Shown here one piece after another: positions 1 through 9,840 of a stretch of DNA of 45,552 nt. Source of the DNA: an uncultured Erysipelotrichaceae bacterium (lineage in GTDB: Bacteria > Bacillota_I > Bacilli_A > Erysipelotrichales > Erysipelotrichaceae). The number at the start of each line of letters is the position of its first letter. The stretch's first letter is position 1. The translations under genes were made by a program, and so were the position numbers. The stretch lies in NCBI GenBank assembly GCA_902761625.1, contig CACWLH010000009.1:1-45552 (forward strand), given 5' to 3'. The notes below the pieces were generated by a model. It was not told where the DNA came from. It did not search any database and was given only the letters and a program-made list of their open reading frames with translations.

Positions 1-2
1 CA

Positions 3-794
3 ACCCTTGAACCGCTTGGTCTGAAGTTCGGCTTCTTCGAATATGCGATTGTCGGTCTGCCGATCCTGGCTGCCGGAATTCTGTTCTACGCAACCATCGG
101 TTTCCGTTTCCTGCCCAATCACGAAACAACCGACGACGGTGACAGCGTATTTGATCAGGCCCGTGACTTCTCGGATGTGCCGCAATGGAAAAAGACACTG
201 TCCCTTGTCATTCTTGTCGCAACACTGCTCGGTATGATCTTTGAGGATCAGATCGGAATCAAGCTCTGCGTAACCGGATGTATCGGTGCAATCCTGCTGA
301 TTCTCACAGGTGTCATTTCTGAAAAAGAAGCTCTGAAATCCATAGACCTTAAAACGATCTTCCTCTTTGGCGGAACATTGTCACTGGCTTCTGCTCTGCA
401 GAACACAGGCGCAGGTGAAATGATCGCAAACACTGTCATCGGCATGCTGGGAGCGAATCCTTCTCCCTACATCCTGACATTCGTCGTGTTCATCCTCTGC
501 TGCATCCTGACAAACTTCATGTCCAACACTGCAACAACTGCTCTCATGGCTCCGATCTGTCTGTCCATTGCCCAGGGCATGGGCGCTGATCCAAGAGCCG
601 TACTCATGGCATGCGTCATCGGCGGATCCTGCGCATACGCAACCCCGATCGGTATGCCGGCCAATACGATGGTAGTCGGTGCCGGCAATTATAAATTCAA
701 TGATTATGTCAAAGCCGGTCTGCCTCTCATTCTCATCGCAACGATCATCAGTATGATCATCCTGCCGATCGCATTCCCGTTCTTCCCGGGTTAA
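3..794 (+). CDS. DASS-family anion:Na+/dicarboxylate transporter, 3' part
   Basis: The gene is cut by the left window edge; the frame is open from base 3, so about 263 C-terminal residues are visible. They are strongly hydrophobic with several membrane spans. The stretch NFMSNTATTALMAPI resembles the SNTATA-type substrate/Na+ binding motif of the DASS (CitT/TtdT/SdcS) family, and the later GMPANTMVVG resembles its second conserved motif. The family moves dicarboxylates or tricarboxylates across the cytoplasmic membrane, by Na+ symport or by antiport. The gene lies 42 bp upstream of ttdA-ttdB with no terminator between, as E. coli ttdT accompanies ttdAB, so tartrate or a related C4 acid is a reasonable substrate. 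Substrate assignment is inference; the family call is firm. Confidence 0.88.
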   Translation, partial: TLEPLGLKFGFFEYAIVGLPILAAGILFYATIGFRFLPNHETTDDGDSVFDQARDFSDVPQWKKTLSLVILVATLLGMIFEDQIGIKLCVTGCIGAILLILTGVISEKEALKSIDLKTIFLFGGTLSLASALQNTGAGEMIANTVIGMLGANPSPYILTFVVFILCCILTNFMSNTATTALMAPICLSIAQGMGADPRAVLMACVIGGSCAYATPIGMPANTMVVGAGNYKFNDYVKAGLPLILIATIISMIILPIAFPFFPG

Positions 795-836
795 TCAGAA
801 GAATAAAGAACATCAAAGAAAAAGGAGAAAACTATT

Positions 837-1742
837 ATGTCTAATGAACAGGTCAGAAAAATGACAGACATCATGTCTCAGTTTGTCGGCTTCACCGCAA
901 AGAAACTTCCCGATGACGTCATTGCCAAGCTCGAGGAGCTTCGCAGCAGAGAAGACAGCCCAATGGCAAAGGTCATCTACGATACCATGTTCCGCAATCA
1001 GGATCTTGCGGTTAAACTGAACCGCCCTTCCTGCCAGGACACAGGCGTTCTTCAGTTCTGGGTCAAATGCGGCACTAAGTTCCCGCTGATTGACGATCTC
1101 GAAGCATTGCTGAAAGAGGCTGTCATTGATTCCACAATCAAGACACCGCTGCGCCATAACTCCGTTGAAACATTTGATGAATACAACACCGGCAAAAACG
1201 TCGGCAAGGGAACACCGACTGTCTGGTGGGATATTGTTCCGAATTCTGATCAGTGCGAAATCTACACATACATGGCCGGCGGCGGATGCACACTGCCCGG
1301 AAATGCAACAGTACTGATGCCGGGCGAAGGCTATGAAGGAATTACAAAGTTTGTTCTCGACCGCATGACTTCCTATGGTCTGAATGCATGCCCTCCGCTG
1401 CTTGTGGGCGTCGGTGTCGGCACATCTGTTGAAACAGCTGCCCTCAATTCAAAAAAAGCATTGATGCGTCCGATCGGAAGCCACAGCGATAATGCAAATG
1501 CGGCAAAGATGGAAAAACTGCTTGAAGACGGAATCAATGCGATTGGTCTGGGTCCTCAGGGAATGGGCGGCAAATACTCCGTCATGGGCGTCAACATTGA
1601 AAACACAGCCCGTCATCCGTCCGCGATCGGTGTCGCCGTCAATGTCGGCTGCTGGAGCCACCGCAGAGGACACATCGTCTTTGACAAGGATCTGAACTTC
1701 ACGGTTGATACACATACCGGTTTTGAATACAAAGAGAACTGA
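837..1742 (+). CDS. ttdA: L(+)-tartrate dehydratase alpha subunit-like (class I fumarase family)
   Basis: A 301-residue protein corresponding to the N-terminal catalytic part of class I Fe-S hydro-lyases. Three cysteines expected to bind a [4Fe-4S] cluster are visible: C66 in NRPSCQDTG, C151 in AGGGCTLPG and C185 in NACPPLLVG. From memory the sequence follows E. coli TtdA closely, including RHNxVExFDExNTGKN, IGPQG and GCWxHRRG, more closely than FumA. TtdA with TtdB dehydrates L-tartrate to oxaloacetate; fumarate hydration is the main alternative. The start has a good AAGGAG site. It is followed 15 bp later by ttdB and preceded by a DASS transporter, giving a compact uptake-and-dehydration operon. 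The enzyme should be oxygen-sensitive, fitting an anaerobe. Confidence 0.88.
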   Translation: MSNEQVRKMTDIMSQFVGFTAKKLPDDVIAKLEELRSREDSPMAKVIYDTMFRNQDLAVKLNRPSCQDTGVLQFWVKCGTKFPLIDDLEALLKEAVIDSTIKTPLRHNSVETFDEYNTGKNVGKGTPTVWWDIVPNSDQCEIYTYMAGGGCTLPGNATVLMPGEGYEGITKFVLDRMTSYGLNACPPLLVGVGVGTSVETAALNSKKALMRPIGSHSDNANAAKMEKLLEDGINAIGLGPQGMGGKYSVMGVNIENTARHPSAIGVAVNVGCWSHRRGHIVFDKDLNFTVDTHTGFEYKEN

Positions 1743-1757
1743 GAAAGGAGCGCACTC

Positions 1758-2387
1758 ATGTCAGTAGAACTTAAAGATGGAAAGAAAATTCTTCACAATC
1801 CGATTTCAAGAGAAGATCTGAAAGATATCCATATCGGTGACATAATCTATCTCACCGGTGACATTACCACATGCCGCGATGTTGCACACAGACGTGTCGT
1901 TGAAGAAGGCAGACCCCTTCCGGTTGATGTCCGGGATGCGGCGATTCTGCATGCAGGACCGATCATCAGACCCCTTGGCGATGACAAATTCGAAATGGTT
2001 TCGGTTGGTCCGACCACATCCATGAGAATGGAAAAATTCGAATATGAATTCACAAAGGAAACAGGTGTCCGCGTGATTGTCGGCAAAGGCGGCATGAAAG
2101 AAAACACCGAACGTGCCTGTAAGGAATTCGGTGCAATCCATTGTGTATTCCCTGCCGGCAACGCAGTGGTGGCAGCGGTTGAGGTCAAGGAAATCGTCGA
2201 AGCGCAATGGCGTGATCTGGGCATGCCGGAAACACTCTGGCATTGCCATGTTGAGGAATTCGGACCTCTGATCGTCTCCATTGATTCCTATGGCAGAAAC
2301 TACTTCGAAGAAAAGAAAGTCGAATACAACAAGAAAAAGGATGAACAGATTGAACTGATCTCAAAGCAGGTCGGCTTCATCAAATAA
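1758..2387 (+). CDS. ttdB: L(+)-tartrate dehydratase beta subunit-like
   Basis: A 209-residue protein corresponding to the C-terminal part of class I fumarases. The conserved blocks GDIIYLTGDITTCRDVAHRR, ILHAGPI, VGPTTSMRME, VGKGGM, VFPAGNAV and EFGPLIVSIDSYG match my recollection of E. coli TtdB almost block for block. It forms the heteromeric hydro-lyase with the upstream alpha subunit and supplies the swivelling domain that closes the active site. The ribosome site AAAGGAG lies just before the start. The operon probably ends here. The nearest hairpin (2413-2442) has its U-tract on the minus strand, so no efficient plus-strand terminator is evident. Confidence 0.88.
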   Translation: MSVELKDGKKILHNPISREDLKDIHIGDIIYLTGDITTCRDVAHRRVVEEGRPLPVDVRDAAILHAGPIIRPLGDDKFEMVSVGPTTSMRMEKFEYEFTKETGVRVIVGKGGMKENTERACKEFGAIHCVFPAGNAVVAAVEVKEIVEAQWRDLGMPETLWHCHVEEFGPLIVSIDSYGRNYFEEKKVEYNKKKDEQIELISKQVGFIK

Positions 2388-2402
2388 TATTGCTTCATCC
2401 GG

Positions 2403-2442
2403 AAAAAAAAAACAGGAGAATCCGATGATTCGGATTCTCCTG
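2403..2442 (-). terminator. Rho-independent terminator of gpmI
   Basis: A perfect 12-bp stem (CAGGAGAATCCG, 2413-2424, with its complement at 2431-2442) and a 6-nt loop are followed on the minus strand by a run of ten U residues (2412-2403). The polarity shows it serves gpmI, although the stem could also slow transcripts coming from ttdB. Confidence 0.9.
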
Positions 2443-2477
2443 AATGGCATTAACCTGCAATCAGGCTGATGCTTTTT

Positions 2478-4064
2478 TTATTTGATGATTGATTCGAGCC
2501 AGTTCGGATCCGGTTCATAGCCGAGCAGTTTAACAACTGTGGCAGCCACATTGGCAAGACCGAAGCCGTCGCCTTCCTTGACTTCTGTGCCTTCCGGTCC
2601 GTTGTATACGGCAAACGGAACGACTGCGAGTGTATGGCTTGTCTTTGCCTTCGGTGTGCCGTCCTCGTTGAAGCCCTTGTCATACATCTGGTCGGAGTTG
2701 CCGTGGTCAGCAGTGACAATGAGTGCATAGTCCATCTTCTTGCATGCGTCCATGATTCTCTTCAGCATGAGGTCAACGGATTCAACACCGATCAGGGTAG
2801 CTTCATAGTTTCCGGTATGGCCGACCATGTCGCCGTTCGGATAATTGCAGCGCAGGAACTGATATTTGCCGGATTCAATTGCTTCAACCATATGATCTGT
2901 GATCTCGGTTGCCTTCATCCACGGCTTCAGTTCGAACGGGATGACATCGGAAGGAATCTCTTCCCATGTCTCGAGTTCATCAGAGAACTTCTCGGATCTG
3001 TTTCCGTTCCAGAAGTATGTGACATGTCCGTACTTCTGTGTTTCGGAACATGCATAGCTGCGGACGCCTCTGTTGACGAGGAATTCGCTGAGTGTGTGCT
3101 CAATGTGCGGCGGTTCAACCAGGAAGTGCTCAGGGAGCTTGAGGTCTCCATCGTACTGCAGCATGCCTGCATAGTACACATTGGGCTTCTTGACCTGATC
3201 GAAGGAATCAAAGCCTCTGTTCATGTAATCGAATGCCTTGGAGATTTCAACTGCGCGGTCGCCTCTGAAGTTGAAGAGGATCACGGAGTCGCCGTCATCG
3301 ATTGTGCCGACCGGTGTGTCGCCGTCCGCAACCACGAAGCCGGGCAGGAACTGGTCAGTTCCGCCGCTTTCCGCATAGAGCGCTTCGATCGCTTCTTTTG
3401 CGGAAGGGAACTTTCTGCCGTCACCCATCACATGGATGTGCCAGCCTCTTTCAACCATGGACCAGTCAGCTTCATAACGGTCCATAGTGATGACCATACG
3501 GCCGCCGCCGGAAGCGATGCGGGCATTGAATGTGTCATCGTTGAGTTCAGCCATGAGTTCTTCAACCTGGTCAACATACTTCGGAGCGGATCCTTCCGGA
3601 ACATCACGTCCGTCGAGCAGAACATGAACTCTGACTTCCTTGAGACCTTCAACCTTGCACTGTTTCAGCATGGCGAGAAGATGAGAGATGTTGGAATGAA
3701 CATTTCCGTCGGAAAGCAGGCCGAGGAAATGCATTTTGCCATCGTGTTCCTTGGCGAAGGAAACAGCGTCCTTCCAGGCAGCGGATTCATAGATCTGTCC
3801 GCTTTCGATGGACTCGTTGACAAGCTTAGCACCCTGGGAGTAGATCTGTCCGCAGCCGAGCGCATTATGTCCGACTTCGGAGTTTCCCATATCCGCATCG
3901 GAAGGCAGACCAACTGCTGTTCCGTGTGCCTTGATTGTGGTATGCGGCCACTTTGTCATCAATTCTTCAATCTGAGGTTTGTAAGCGTGGAGAACGGCGT
4001 TGCCCATGTCCTTTTCAGTCCAGCCGACACCGTCCATAACAACCAATACTACCGGTTTTGCCAT
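2478..4064 (-). CDS. gpmI: 2,3-bisphosphoglycerate-independent phosphoglycerate mutase
   Basis: A 528-residue Mn2+-dependent iPGM, slightly longer than the usual 510. The first metal-binding aspartate is D11 in VVMDGVGW. The phosphorylated catalytic serine is S62 in DMGNSEVGHNALG. Other family blocks are HVLLDGRDVPEGSAP, FRGDRAVEISKA, YACSETQKYGHVTYFWNGN and TADHGNSDQM. It interconverts 3- and 2-phosphoglycerate in cytoplasmic glycolysis. The start follows AAGGAGTG with correct spacing. It stands alone between two terminators, outside the gapA-pgk-tpi cluster where Bacillus keeps it. A 495-codon open frame on the opposite strand is a codon-bias shadow. Confidence 0.96.
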   Translation of the reverse strand: MAKPVVLVVMDGVGWTEKDMGNAVLHAYKPQIEELMTKWPHTTIKAHGTAVGLPSDADMGNSEVGHNALGCGQIYSQGAKLVNESIESGQIYESAAWKDAVSFAKEHDGKMHFLGLLSDGNVHSNISHLLAMLKQCKVEGLKEVRVHVLLDGRDVPEGSAPKYVDQVEELMAELNDDTFNARIASGGGRMVITMDRYEADWSMVERGWHIHVMGDGRKFPSAKEAIEALYAESGGTDQFLPGFVVADGDTPVGTIDDGDSVILFNFRGDRAVEISKAFDYMNRGFDSFDQVKKPNVYYAGMLQYDGDLKLPEHFLVEPPHIEHTLSEFLVNRGVRSYACSETQKYGHVTYFWNGNRSEKFSDELETWEEIPSDVIPFELKPWMKATEITDHMVEAIESGKYQFLRCNYPNGDMVGHTGNYEATLIGVESVDLMLKRIMDACKKMDYALIVTADHGNSDQMYDKGFNEDGTPKAKTSHTLAVVPFAVYNGPEGTEVKEGDGFGLANVAATVVKLLGYEPDPNWLESIIK

Positions 4065-4155
4065 TGTTTTAATTTCACTCCTTTTTTATGTCCTTATTTT
4101 ACACCAAGCATTCATGCTTAACTATGCATAAAGTTATATTTTGCCATCTGTGCAT

Positions 4156-4180
4156 AAAGAAAACGGCGGATGATCCGCCG
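4156..4180 (-). terminator. Rho-independent terminator after divIC
   Basis: A compact 7-bp GC-rich stem (CGGCGGA and TCCGCCG, 4164-4180, 3-nt loop) is followed on the minus strand by UUUUCUUUAU. It lies 13 bp beyond the divIC stop and ends the pth-mfd-rqcP-divIC transcript. Confidence 0.82.
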
Positions 4181-4193
4181 CTCGCGTTTCTGA

Positions 4194-4526
4194 TCAGTTG
4201 CCGGAATTGCTTTCCGGGAGATAGAAAATCTGTTCGCCGTCCTTGGAAAGGATATAGTTTCCGCGGGCATAGCTCTGAACATAATCAGGATCTTTGAGCT
4301 TTTCCTTTTCCTTGTTCAGACGCTCATTTTCAGCCTGCACCTTCTGAAGTTTTTCCTCAACTTCCGCAAGCTGTCTGCGCAGTTCGATGGTTGTCATGAC
4401 TTCTCTGCCGACTGAGTAAAGAAGCCATACCGAAACACCGATCAGCACCACACAGATCAGTTTTGTGACCGGGGTCAGACGGCGGTTTTTCTTCTTTTTG
4501 GTTTTCTTTTTGTTCGTCTGTGTCAT
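4194..4526 (-). CDS. divIC: DivIC/FtsB-like septum formation initiator
   Basis: I place the start at 4526 (MTQTNKKKTKK) because AGGAGA sits six bases upstream; an in-frame ATG at 4562 lacks this. The 110-residue product has a very basic N-terminal cytoplasmic tail, one membrane span at about residues 22-42, then a coiled coil (LRRQLAEVEEKLQKVQAENERL). The short extracytoplasmic end contains YVQSYARGNYILSKDGEQIFYLP, typical of DivIC. DivIC forms a divisome subcomplex with FtsL and DivIB. Position downstream of rqcP in the mfd cluster matches the Bacillus order mfd...yabO...divIC, without the intervening sporulation genes. Confidence 0.88.
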   Translation of the reverse strand: MTQTNKKKTKKKKNRRLTPVTKLICVVLIGVSVWLLYSVGREVMTTIELRRQLAEVEEKLQKVQAENERLNKEKEKLKDPDYVQSYARGNYILSKDGEQIFYLPESNSGN

Positions 4527-4586
4527 GGTTATCTCCTGAGCACTTACATTATATATCAGCACTGCTTTGAATTCTTTTATTTTTGT

Positions 4587-4856
4587 TTAATATGCAGGAT
4601 CTTCAATCCTGGTTTCGCTTACGATTTCGTAAAGATCCGCCGCTTCCTGTTTCTTTTTGACTTCCTGCACAGAAAGCACACGGACTTCCAGTTTCCGGTT
4701 GCCGAATGTGATGCCGACAACATCGTTCACATTCACCTCATGACTGGGTTTGACAATCCTTCCGTTGATTTCAATCCGTTCATTGACAGCCAGTTCCTTG
4801 GAAACCGCCCTTCTTTTCAATATGCGTGATACTTTCAGCCACTTGTCAATTCTCAT
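4587..4856 (-). CDS. rqcP: RqcP/YabO-type S4-domain RNA-binding protein
   Basis: I choose [16 protein letters not shown] at 4856 as the start because it is the conserved N-terminus of the S4 domain, giving 89 residues; an upstream ATG at 4889 would lie deep inside mfd. The S4 fold is clear: RIDKWLK, KRRAVSKELA, INGRIVKPSHEVNVNDVV. RqcP works with RqcH in ribosome-associated quality control, stabilising the P-site tRNA on stalled 50S subunits during alanine tailing. Its start overlaps the end of mfd by 11 bp, implying translational coupling. The neighbours mfd and divIC are the classic context. HslR is the general family alternative. Confidence 0.88.
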   Translation of the reverse strand: MRIDKWLKVSRILKRRAVSKELAVNERIEINGRIVKPSHEVNVNDVVGITFGNRKLEVRVLSVQEVKKKQEAADLYEIVSETRIEDPAY

Positions 4857-7800
4857 TTTTCCTCGCCTTTTTCGCCTCATCAATGACATTGATTGTCAGT
4901 CTGAGACTGTCTTTCATATTCGGTATGGTGGCGATGATCATGCCGCCTTTGTAGCTTAACGCGATATCCTTTGATAACTTCGTGAAGCTTTCAAACAGCC
5001 GCACACCGTCCACATGCTGGGAAAACAATGTTGAGAAGGTGATTTCCGTCTGACCTTTGATTTCCCTGTAGCTCTGCACAATCGGCAGTTCCAGTCTGAG
5101 ATCGAGCTCTTTCTTTTCAAACAGAGCGTTGACCTCCTTGGGCAGTTTGCCGTACTGGTCAATAATATCAGCTTTATATGTATCCAGTTCCTCGGAGGAT
5201 GAAATCCTGTCAATTTCCTGATACATATCCAGCTTGTCAAAATCATTGGATGTGAAACTGGCCGGAATATAGCTGGTTTTGTTCACATTGGCACGGCTGG
5301 TGACTGTTTGCTCCTCAACCGGTCTGCCGTTTTTCTTTGCCTCAATGGCGGATTCCAGCATATCGATATACATGTCGATACCGACCGTGTCGATGAATCC
5401 GGACTGATCCGGGCCGAGCAGATCGCCGGCGCCGCGGATGGTTAGATCTCTCATCGCGATTTTATATCCGGAACCGAGCCGTGCGAATTCCTTGACCGCC
5501 TGCAGACGCTTGGAAGCCACTTCGGAAAGCTGTTTCCTGGGCGGCACCAGCAGATATGCATAAGCGATGCGGTCGCTTCTGCCCACCCTTCCCTTGATCT
5601 GATAAATCTGGGAAAGGCCGAAATCCTGGGCATTTTCAATCAGGATGGTATTGACGTTGGGAATATCAATTCCATTTTCAACGATGGTCGTGCAGACCAT
5701 GACATCCAGCTCATGATCGCTGAATCTCATCATCGCATCCTCGATTTCCTCGCGGTCCATTTTTCCATGCACAATCCCGATCCGCGCCGAAGGCAGAATA
5801 TGTCTGAGCGTGCGGGCCGCATTGTACATCTTGTCAATGTCATTGTAAAGGTAGAATACCTGACCGTCCCTGGCAAGTTCCTTTTCAATTGCCTCTCTGA
5901 CGATATCCTGATTCTTTTCCACGACATAAGTCTGGACACTGTATCTGTTCAGAGGCGGTGTTTCCAGCTGGGAGAGCGAACGGATACCGATCAGTGACAT
6001 CTGAAGTGTTCTTGGAATCGGAGTGGCGCTGAGGGTCAGCACATCCACATTGTTTTTCAGTTCCTTGATCTTTTCCTTGTGTTCCACGCCGAAACGCTGT
6101 TCCTCATCGACAACCAGCAGACCGAGATCTTTGAATACCACGTCTTTTGACAGCAGACGGTGTGTGCCGATCAAAATATCAATTTTTCCTTCTTTCAGAT
6201 CCGCCAGCACTTTTTTCTGTTCAGAAGGCGGCACAAAACGGTTCAGCACGCGGATCTCCACCGGGAAATCACGGTAGCGTTCCGTAAATGTGCGGAAGTG
6301 CTGCTGGGAAAGAATGGTGGTCGGACACAATACCGCGACCTGCTTGGAATCACAGACCGCCTTGAACGATGCCCGCACGGCCACTTCCGTCTTGCCGAAG
6401 CCGACATCTCCGCAGACCAGACGGTCCATCGGTTTGTCACTTTCCATATCCTTCTTGATATCATCAACCGCCTTTTTCTGATCCGGGGTCAGTTCATGCA
6501 GGAAGGCATTCTCAAATTTGATCGTCTCTTCGTTATCCTTTGAGAAAGCAAAACCGATGTGCTGTTCACGCGACGCATAAAGAGAAAGCAGTCTGTCCGC
6601 GATGTTCTCGACATTTTCCTGGAGTTTCTTTCTGGTCTTTTCCCATTCATTGGTGCCCAGTTTGTTGAGTCTTGGCACAACCCCTTCGCGGGAGATGAAT
6701 TTTCGCACCAGTCTGAACTGTTCCAGGGGCACAAGCAGTTCCGCGTTGCCGCGGTATACGATTTTCAGAAAATCACGTTTGACATCACGGATTTCCCTTG
6801 TTTCAATGCCGAGATACTGGCCGACGCCGTATTGGGCATGGACAATGTAATCCCCGGGCTGAAGGTCATCATAATGCTGGATGACTTCCGCATTGCGGAA
6901 TTTGTTTTCATATCTTCCCCGGCGGTGATGAATCTCAAACAGTTCCGAGGAGGAATAGACAGTCAGATCGCTTTGGACAAGATGAAAACCCTGCGGCAGT
7001 TCAAACAATGCGATGTTGATGCCATCCCTGATTTCCTCATCATCACCGAGAATGGAATAGCGGATGCCGTATTCATTGCATAATTCGACGGCTCTGCGGA
7101 TTTCCTTTTCGCCAAGCGCGATGACGGATCTGTCCTTCTCATTGATCAGTCTGAGTCTTGTCTCAATGATCTCATTGGGCAGGTGCACTTCCTCAATGCC
7201 GGCGATATTGTTTTCAAAGGGATCTTCAATGACTTCGCTGCTGTCAGGGGCGATTCTGGAAATATCATGGTACATCGTGAATTTCGGAACCATCTTGCCT
7301 TCCTGCACCATTTCCTGCACATAGGCAATGGTTTCCGTATTCAGTTTCTTTGCGGACTCCATGATCAGATCCTTGTCCGACCAGATCAGAAGCGGATGAT
7401 CCATATAATCCCAGAGTCCCGCCGCCTCATCCAGAAGCGACATATACGGATAGAAACGGCGGTCGAAGACATGTTCCTCCATGGCAATCAGATCCGATTC
7501 CACGGATGAAGGGAACTGTTCCATTTTTTCCGCAAGTTCACGGGCTTTGCGATGAATGGTCTCAATCTGCGTATCGGTGAAAATAACATCGGATGCCGGA
7601 ACAATCTCCACCTCATTGACGGTTTCAATTGTTTTCTGGGTGACGACATCGAAGAAACGGATGGAGTCGATTTCCGTATCAAAGAATTCAATACGGATGG
7701 GATTTTCATAGTTGATCGAGAACACATCGATGATGCCGCCGCGGGATGCATAGCACAAAGGCTGATCAATATGGGCGCTTTGCTGATAGCCGCCGGCCAT

Positions 7801-8280
7801 GAGTCTGCGTTTGAGCTCATTCATATTCATCTCATCGCCTGTTTTCAGATGAACGCATCCGTCTCTGAAATCAGACGGGAACGGCAGCTGTCTGAGCAGT
7901 CCGGACGGACATGTGATCACCACCTGGTTTGGATTCTTCAGCAATGAGGCCAGTGTTTCCGTTTTTACGGCGGTCATTTCCGGTGAAGATGCGATCGCCT
8001 CAACACGCAAAGACTCGTCCGCGCCAAAAAGCGCACATTCATCTTCATTCAGGAAGGATGAAATCCTGTCATAAAGACGCTGTGCGTGATAGAGATTCTG
8101 TTTTACAACGATCATGCCCCGCGGTTTTTTCATGTATGCGGATGAGATGACAAGGGCTTCCTCAATCAATGAAGTCAAAGGAATATTCTTTCCTTTGTTC
8201 AGAGCCAGGGATGCCGGATTGTCTTTCATCTTCTCATACAGCCACTGCGGCATGCGGTATCTTTCTGATGAAATGATCAC
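4846..8280 (-). CDS. mfd: Transcription-repair coupling factor
   Basis: Mfd of 1144 residues, a normal length. It has a UvrB-like N-terminal region, a CarD-like RNA polymerase interaction domain ([21 protein letters not shown], roughly residues 470-540) and an RecG-like translocase. Walker [12 protein letters not shown] lies near residue 621 and DEEQ near 723. The TRCF C-terminal domain follows. Mfd displaces RNA polymerase stalled at lesions and recruits UvrA. The start is uncertain: GTG at 8280 overlaps the pth stop in a GTGA, but AGGAGG is only one base away, while ATG at 8253 has no good site. The N-terminus may therefore differ by up to nine residues. The gene is coupled to pth upstream and rqcP downstream. 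Confidence 0.96.
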   Translation of the reverse strand: MIISSERYRMPQWLYEKMKDNPASLALNKGKNIPLTSLIEEALVISSAYMKKPRGMIVVKQNLYHAQRLYDRISSFLNEDECALFGADESLRVEAIASSPEMTAVKTETLASLLKNPNQVVITCPSGLLRQLPFPSDFRDGCVHLKTGDEMNMNELKRRLMAGGYQQSAHIDQPLCYASRGGIIDVFSINYENPIRIEFFDTEIDSIRFFDVVTQKTIETVNEVEIVPASDVIFTDTQIETIHRKARELAEKMEQFPSSVESDLIAMEEHVFDRRFYPYMSLLDEAAGLWDYMDHPLLIWSDKDLIMESAKKLNTETIAYVQEMVQEGKMVPKFTMYHDISRIAPDSSEVIEDPFENNIAGIEEVHLPNEIIETRLRLINEKDRSVIALGEKEIRRAVELCNEYGIRYSILGDDEEIRDGINIALFELPQGFHLVQSDLTVYSSSELFEIHHRRGRYENKFRNAEVIQHYDDLQPGDYIVHAQYGVGQYLGIETREIRDVKRDFLKIVYRGNAELLVPLEQFRLVRKFISREGVVPRLNKLGTNEWEKTRKKLQENVENIADRLLSLYASREQHIGFAFSKDNEETIKFENAFLHELTPDQKKAVDDIKKDMESDKPMDRLVCGDVGFGKTEVAVRASFKAVCDSKQVAVLCPTTILSQQHFRTFTERYRDFPVEIRVLNRFVPPSEQKKVLADLKEGKIDILIGTHRLLSKDVVFKDLGLLVVDEEQRFGVEHKEKIKELKNNVDVLTLSATPIPRTLQMSLIGIRSLSQLETPPLNRYSVQTYVVEKNQDIVREAIEKELARDGQVFYLYNDIDKMYNAARTLRHILPSARIGIVHGKMDREEIEDAMMRFSDHELDVMVCTTIVENGIDIPNVNTILIENAQDFGLSQIYQIKGRVGRSDRIAYAYLLVPPRKQLSEVASKRLQAVKEFARLGSGYKIAMRDLTIRGAGDLLGPDQSGFIDTVGIDMYIDMLESAIEAKKNGRPVEEQTVTSRANVNKTSYIPASFTSNDFDKLDMYQEIDRISSSEELDTYKADIIDQYGKLPKEVNALFEKKELDLRLELPIVQSYREIKGQTEITFSTLFSQHVDGVRLFESFTKLSKDIALSYKGGMIIATIPNMKDSLRLTINVIDEAKKARKNEN

Positions 8281-8870
8281 TCCTCCTCTTTGGTTTTGCT
8301 GACTTTGATGTTGTATTCGGACATTACCTTATCCATATCTTTATATACCCACGCGTAAGCCGCGTCGGCGGATGCCTGAATAGCAGTCTCAAACACCTCA
8401 CGTTCAGCCTTGGGCACCGGTGAAAGAACCCAGTCGGGAACAATCTTATGATCCCCTCTTGCACTGTGTCCGACCCCGATCCTGATCCGCGCGATGTTGT
8501 CCGTATTCAGGCAGCTGATGATGGATTTCATTCCCTTCTGGCCGCCGGCGGAACCCTTTTTGCGGATTCTCACCGATCCCACGGGAAGATCCATATCATC
8601 ATGAATCACCAGAATATCTTCCGGTTCGATTTTGTAATAACTGACGGCCTGGGAAACGGCGCTGCCTGATTCATTCATATAGGTCAGCGGTTTCATGAGC
8701 AGAACAGGTTCTCCTTCGATTCTGACCAGCGCTGTCAGCGCATTCCACTTGTTTGTTGTGATGGAAGTCCCGAGTTTATCAGCCAGCCTGTCAATGGCCA
8801 TGAATCCGCTGTTGTGGCGGGTATTCTGATATTCCTTGCCGGGATTGCCGAGTCCTGCGATCAGCTTCAT
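8277..8870 (-). CDS. pth: Peptidyl-tRNA hydrolase
   Basis: A 197-residue Pth. The N-terminus IAGLGNPGKEYQNTRHNSGF contains the substrate-binding asparagine (N9) and catalytic histidine (H19). HDDMDLPVG near residue 90 holds the catalytic aspartate, and KGSAGGQKGMKSII is the conserved tRNA-contact segment. It recycles peptidyl-tRNA that drops off ribosomes by hydrolysing the ester bond. The C-terminus has a short charged tail (KVSKTKEEE). It starts in an ATGA overlap with the upstream membrane protein gene and ends overlapping mfd, so the three are translated from one message. The pth-mfd pairing is widely conserved in Bacillota. Confidence 0.96.
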   Translation of the reverse strand: MKLIAGLGNPGKEYQNTRHNSGFMAIDRLADKLGTSITTNKWNALTALVRIEGEPVLLMKPLTYMNESGSAVSQAVSYYKIEPEDILVIHDDMDLPVGSVRIRKKGSAGGQKGMKSIISCLNTDNIARIRIGVGHSARGDHKIVPDWVLSPVPKAEREVFETAIQASADAAYAWVYKDMDKVMSEYNIKVSKTKEEE

Positions 8871-9814
8871 TCGGCTTCTTCCTTCTTTTCTGTTTCAGAT
8901 GCTTCTTCTGTGACTTCCGTCACTTCAGGCTGTGCAGGCTCTGCCGGTTCAGCTGCTTCAATATCAATGGCCTCAGTCACTTCCGCCTCTGTCTGCTCAA
9001 CAGGCTCAGATTCTTCAACATCAATGACTTCAGGCTCTTCCTTCTGCTCTGTTTCCTCAGAAGTTTCTTCCGCTGTTTCTGTTTCTTCACCGGGAGCCTT
9101 GATATCAAGACCGAGCGCCTTGATCCATCTTTCGCCGATACCCGTCGCAGCGAAATTCTGGGCATAGACTTCGAATTTGGAATAGTCTTCATTTCTGTCC
9201 GCAAGGATTCTGCATAACATGGTGTCGCAGATATTCTTGTAAATACCGATCAGCTGCTTTGAATAGCGGAATCCCGGATATTCACCCGCATCGATGTTGC
9301 GGAAGAAGGTTTCGCCGAGATCGTCTTCCTTTTTATAGTATTTCACGCAGTTTTCAGCGACCGCCATGCACATCTGACTGTTCAGCTTATCACTGTATGC
9401 GCTGACTTTTTCCATAACCTTATCAATCATTTCTGTCTGGCCGTGACCGTAAAGCATGTTGGGAATACCGAGAAGAAGATAGAAGAAGGAATCCTCATCC
9501 CCTTCAATTGAAATGATTCCCTTCTTTTCAACAAACAGCGGACTGATATCGAGTTCATTGAGCTGATCCTCAAAGTTACTCATTCTGTCATGGTAAACAA
9601 GTCCCCAGAGACGGATGATTTTTGTCTTTGCCTGGATCACCGGATCAGCTTCACTCTGAAGCAGTTCATCCGCTGCTTCAAAGAAAGCCTGCTCATCCGC
9701 GATCTGTTTTAGCACGTTGATGACCTTTCTGCGTCTGTTGACAATTCTGTTTGTGGTAATCATTCTGAAGATCATAAAGATCATAAGGGCATATAATAAT
9801 ACGTTGAAAATCAT
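8867..9814 (-). CDS. Membrane-anchored protein of unknown function with acidic tail
   Basis: I do not recognise this 315-residue protein. It starts after a strong AGGAGG with seven-base spacing. Residues 1-18 form one hydrophobic membrane segment, followed by a basic stretch (NRIVNRRRKVINVLKQ), so the bulk should be cytoplasmic. Residues 30-235 look globular and mostly helical, with no catalytic motif I can name. From about residue 238 to the end the chain is a low-complexity Glu/Thr/Val/Pro-rich tail, likely disordered. It overlaps pth by four bases and is the first gene of that operon. A role around translation or membrane processes is only a guess from context. Confidence 0.72.
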   Translation of the reverse strand: MIFNVLLYALMIFMIFRMITTNRIVNRRRKVINVLKQIADEQAFFEAADELLQSEADPVIQAKTKIIRLWGLVYHDRMSNFEDQLNELDISPLFVEKKGIISIEGDEDSFFYLLLGIPNMLYGHGQTEMIDKVMEKVSAYSDKLNSQMCMAVAENCVKYYKKEDDLGETFFRNIDAGEYPGFRYSKQLIGIYKNICDTMLCRILADRNEDYSKFEVYAQNFAATGIGERWIKALGLDIKAPGEETETAEETSEETEQKEEPEVIDVEESEPVEQTEAEVTEAIDIEAAEPAEPAQPEVTEVTEEASETEKKEEAE

Positions 9815-9840
9815 ATTGAATCCTCCTGCTGACGAAAAGT

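Noticed and set aside
783..790. Possible Noc-binding site TTCCCGGG
   Set aside because: Only the core matches; the flanking AAA/TTT half on one side is missing and it is inside a coding region.
2634..4121. Long 495-codon open frame on the plus strand
   Set aside because: It lies entirely opposite gpmI, has no family resemblance or ribosome site, and is Cys/Phe/His-rich as expected from the antisense of a biased gene.
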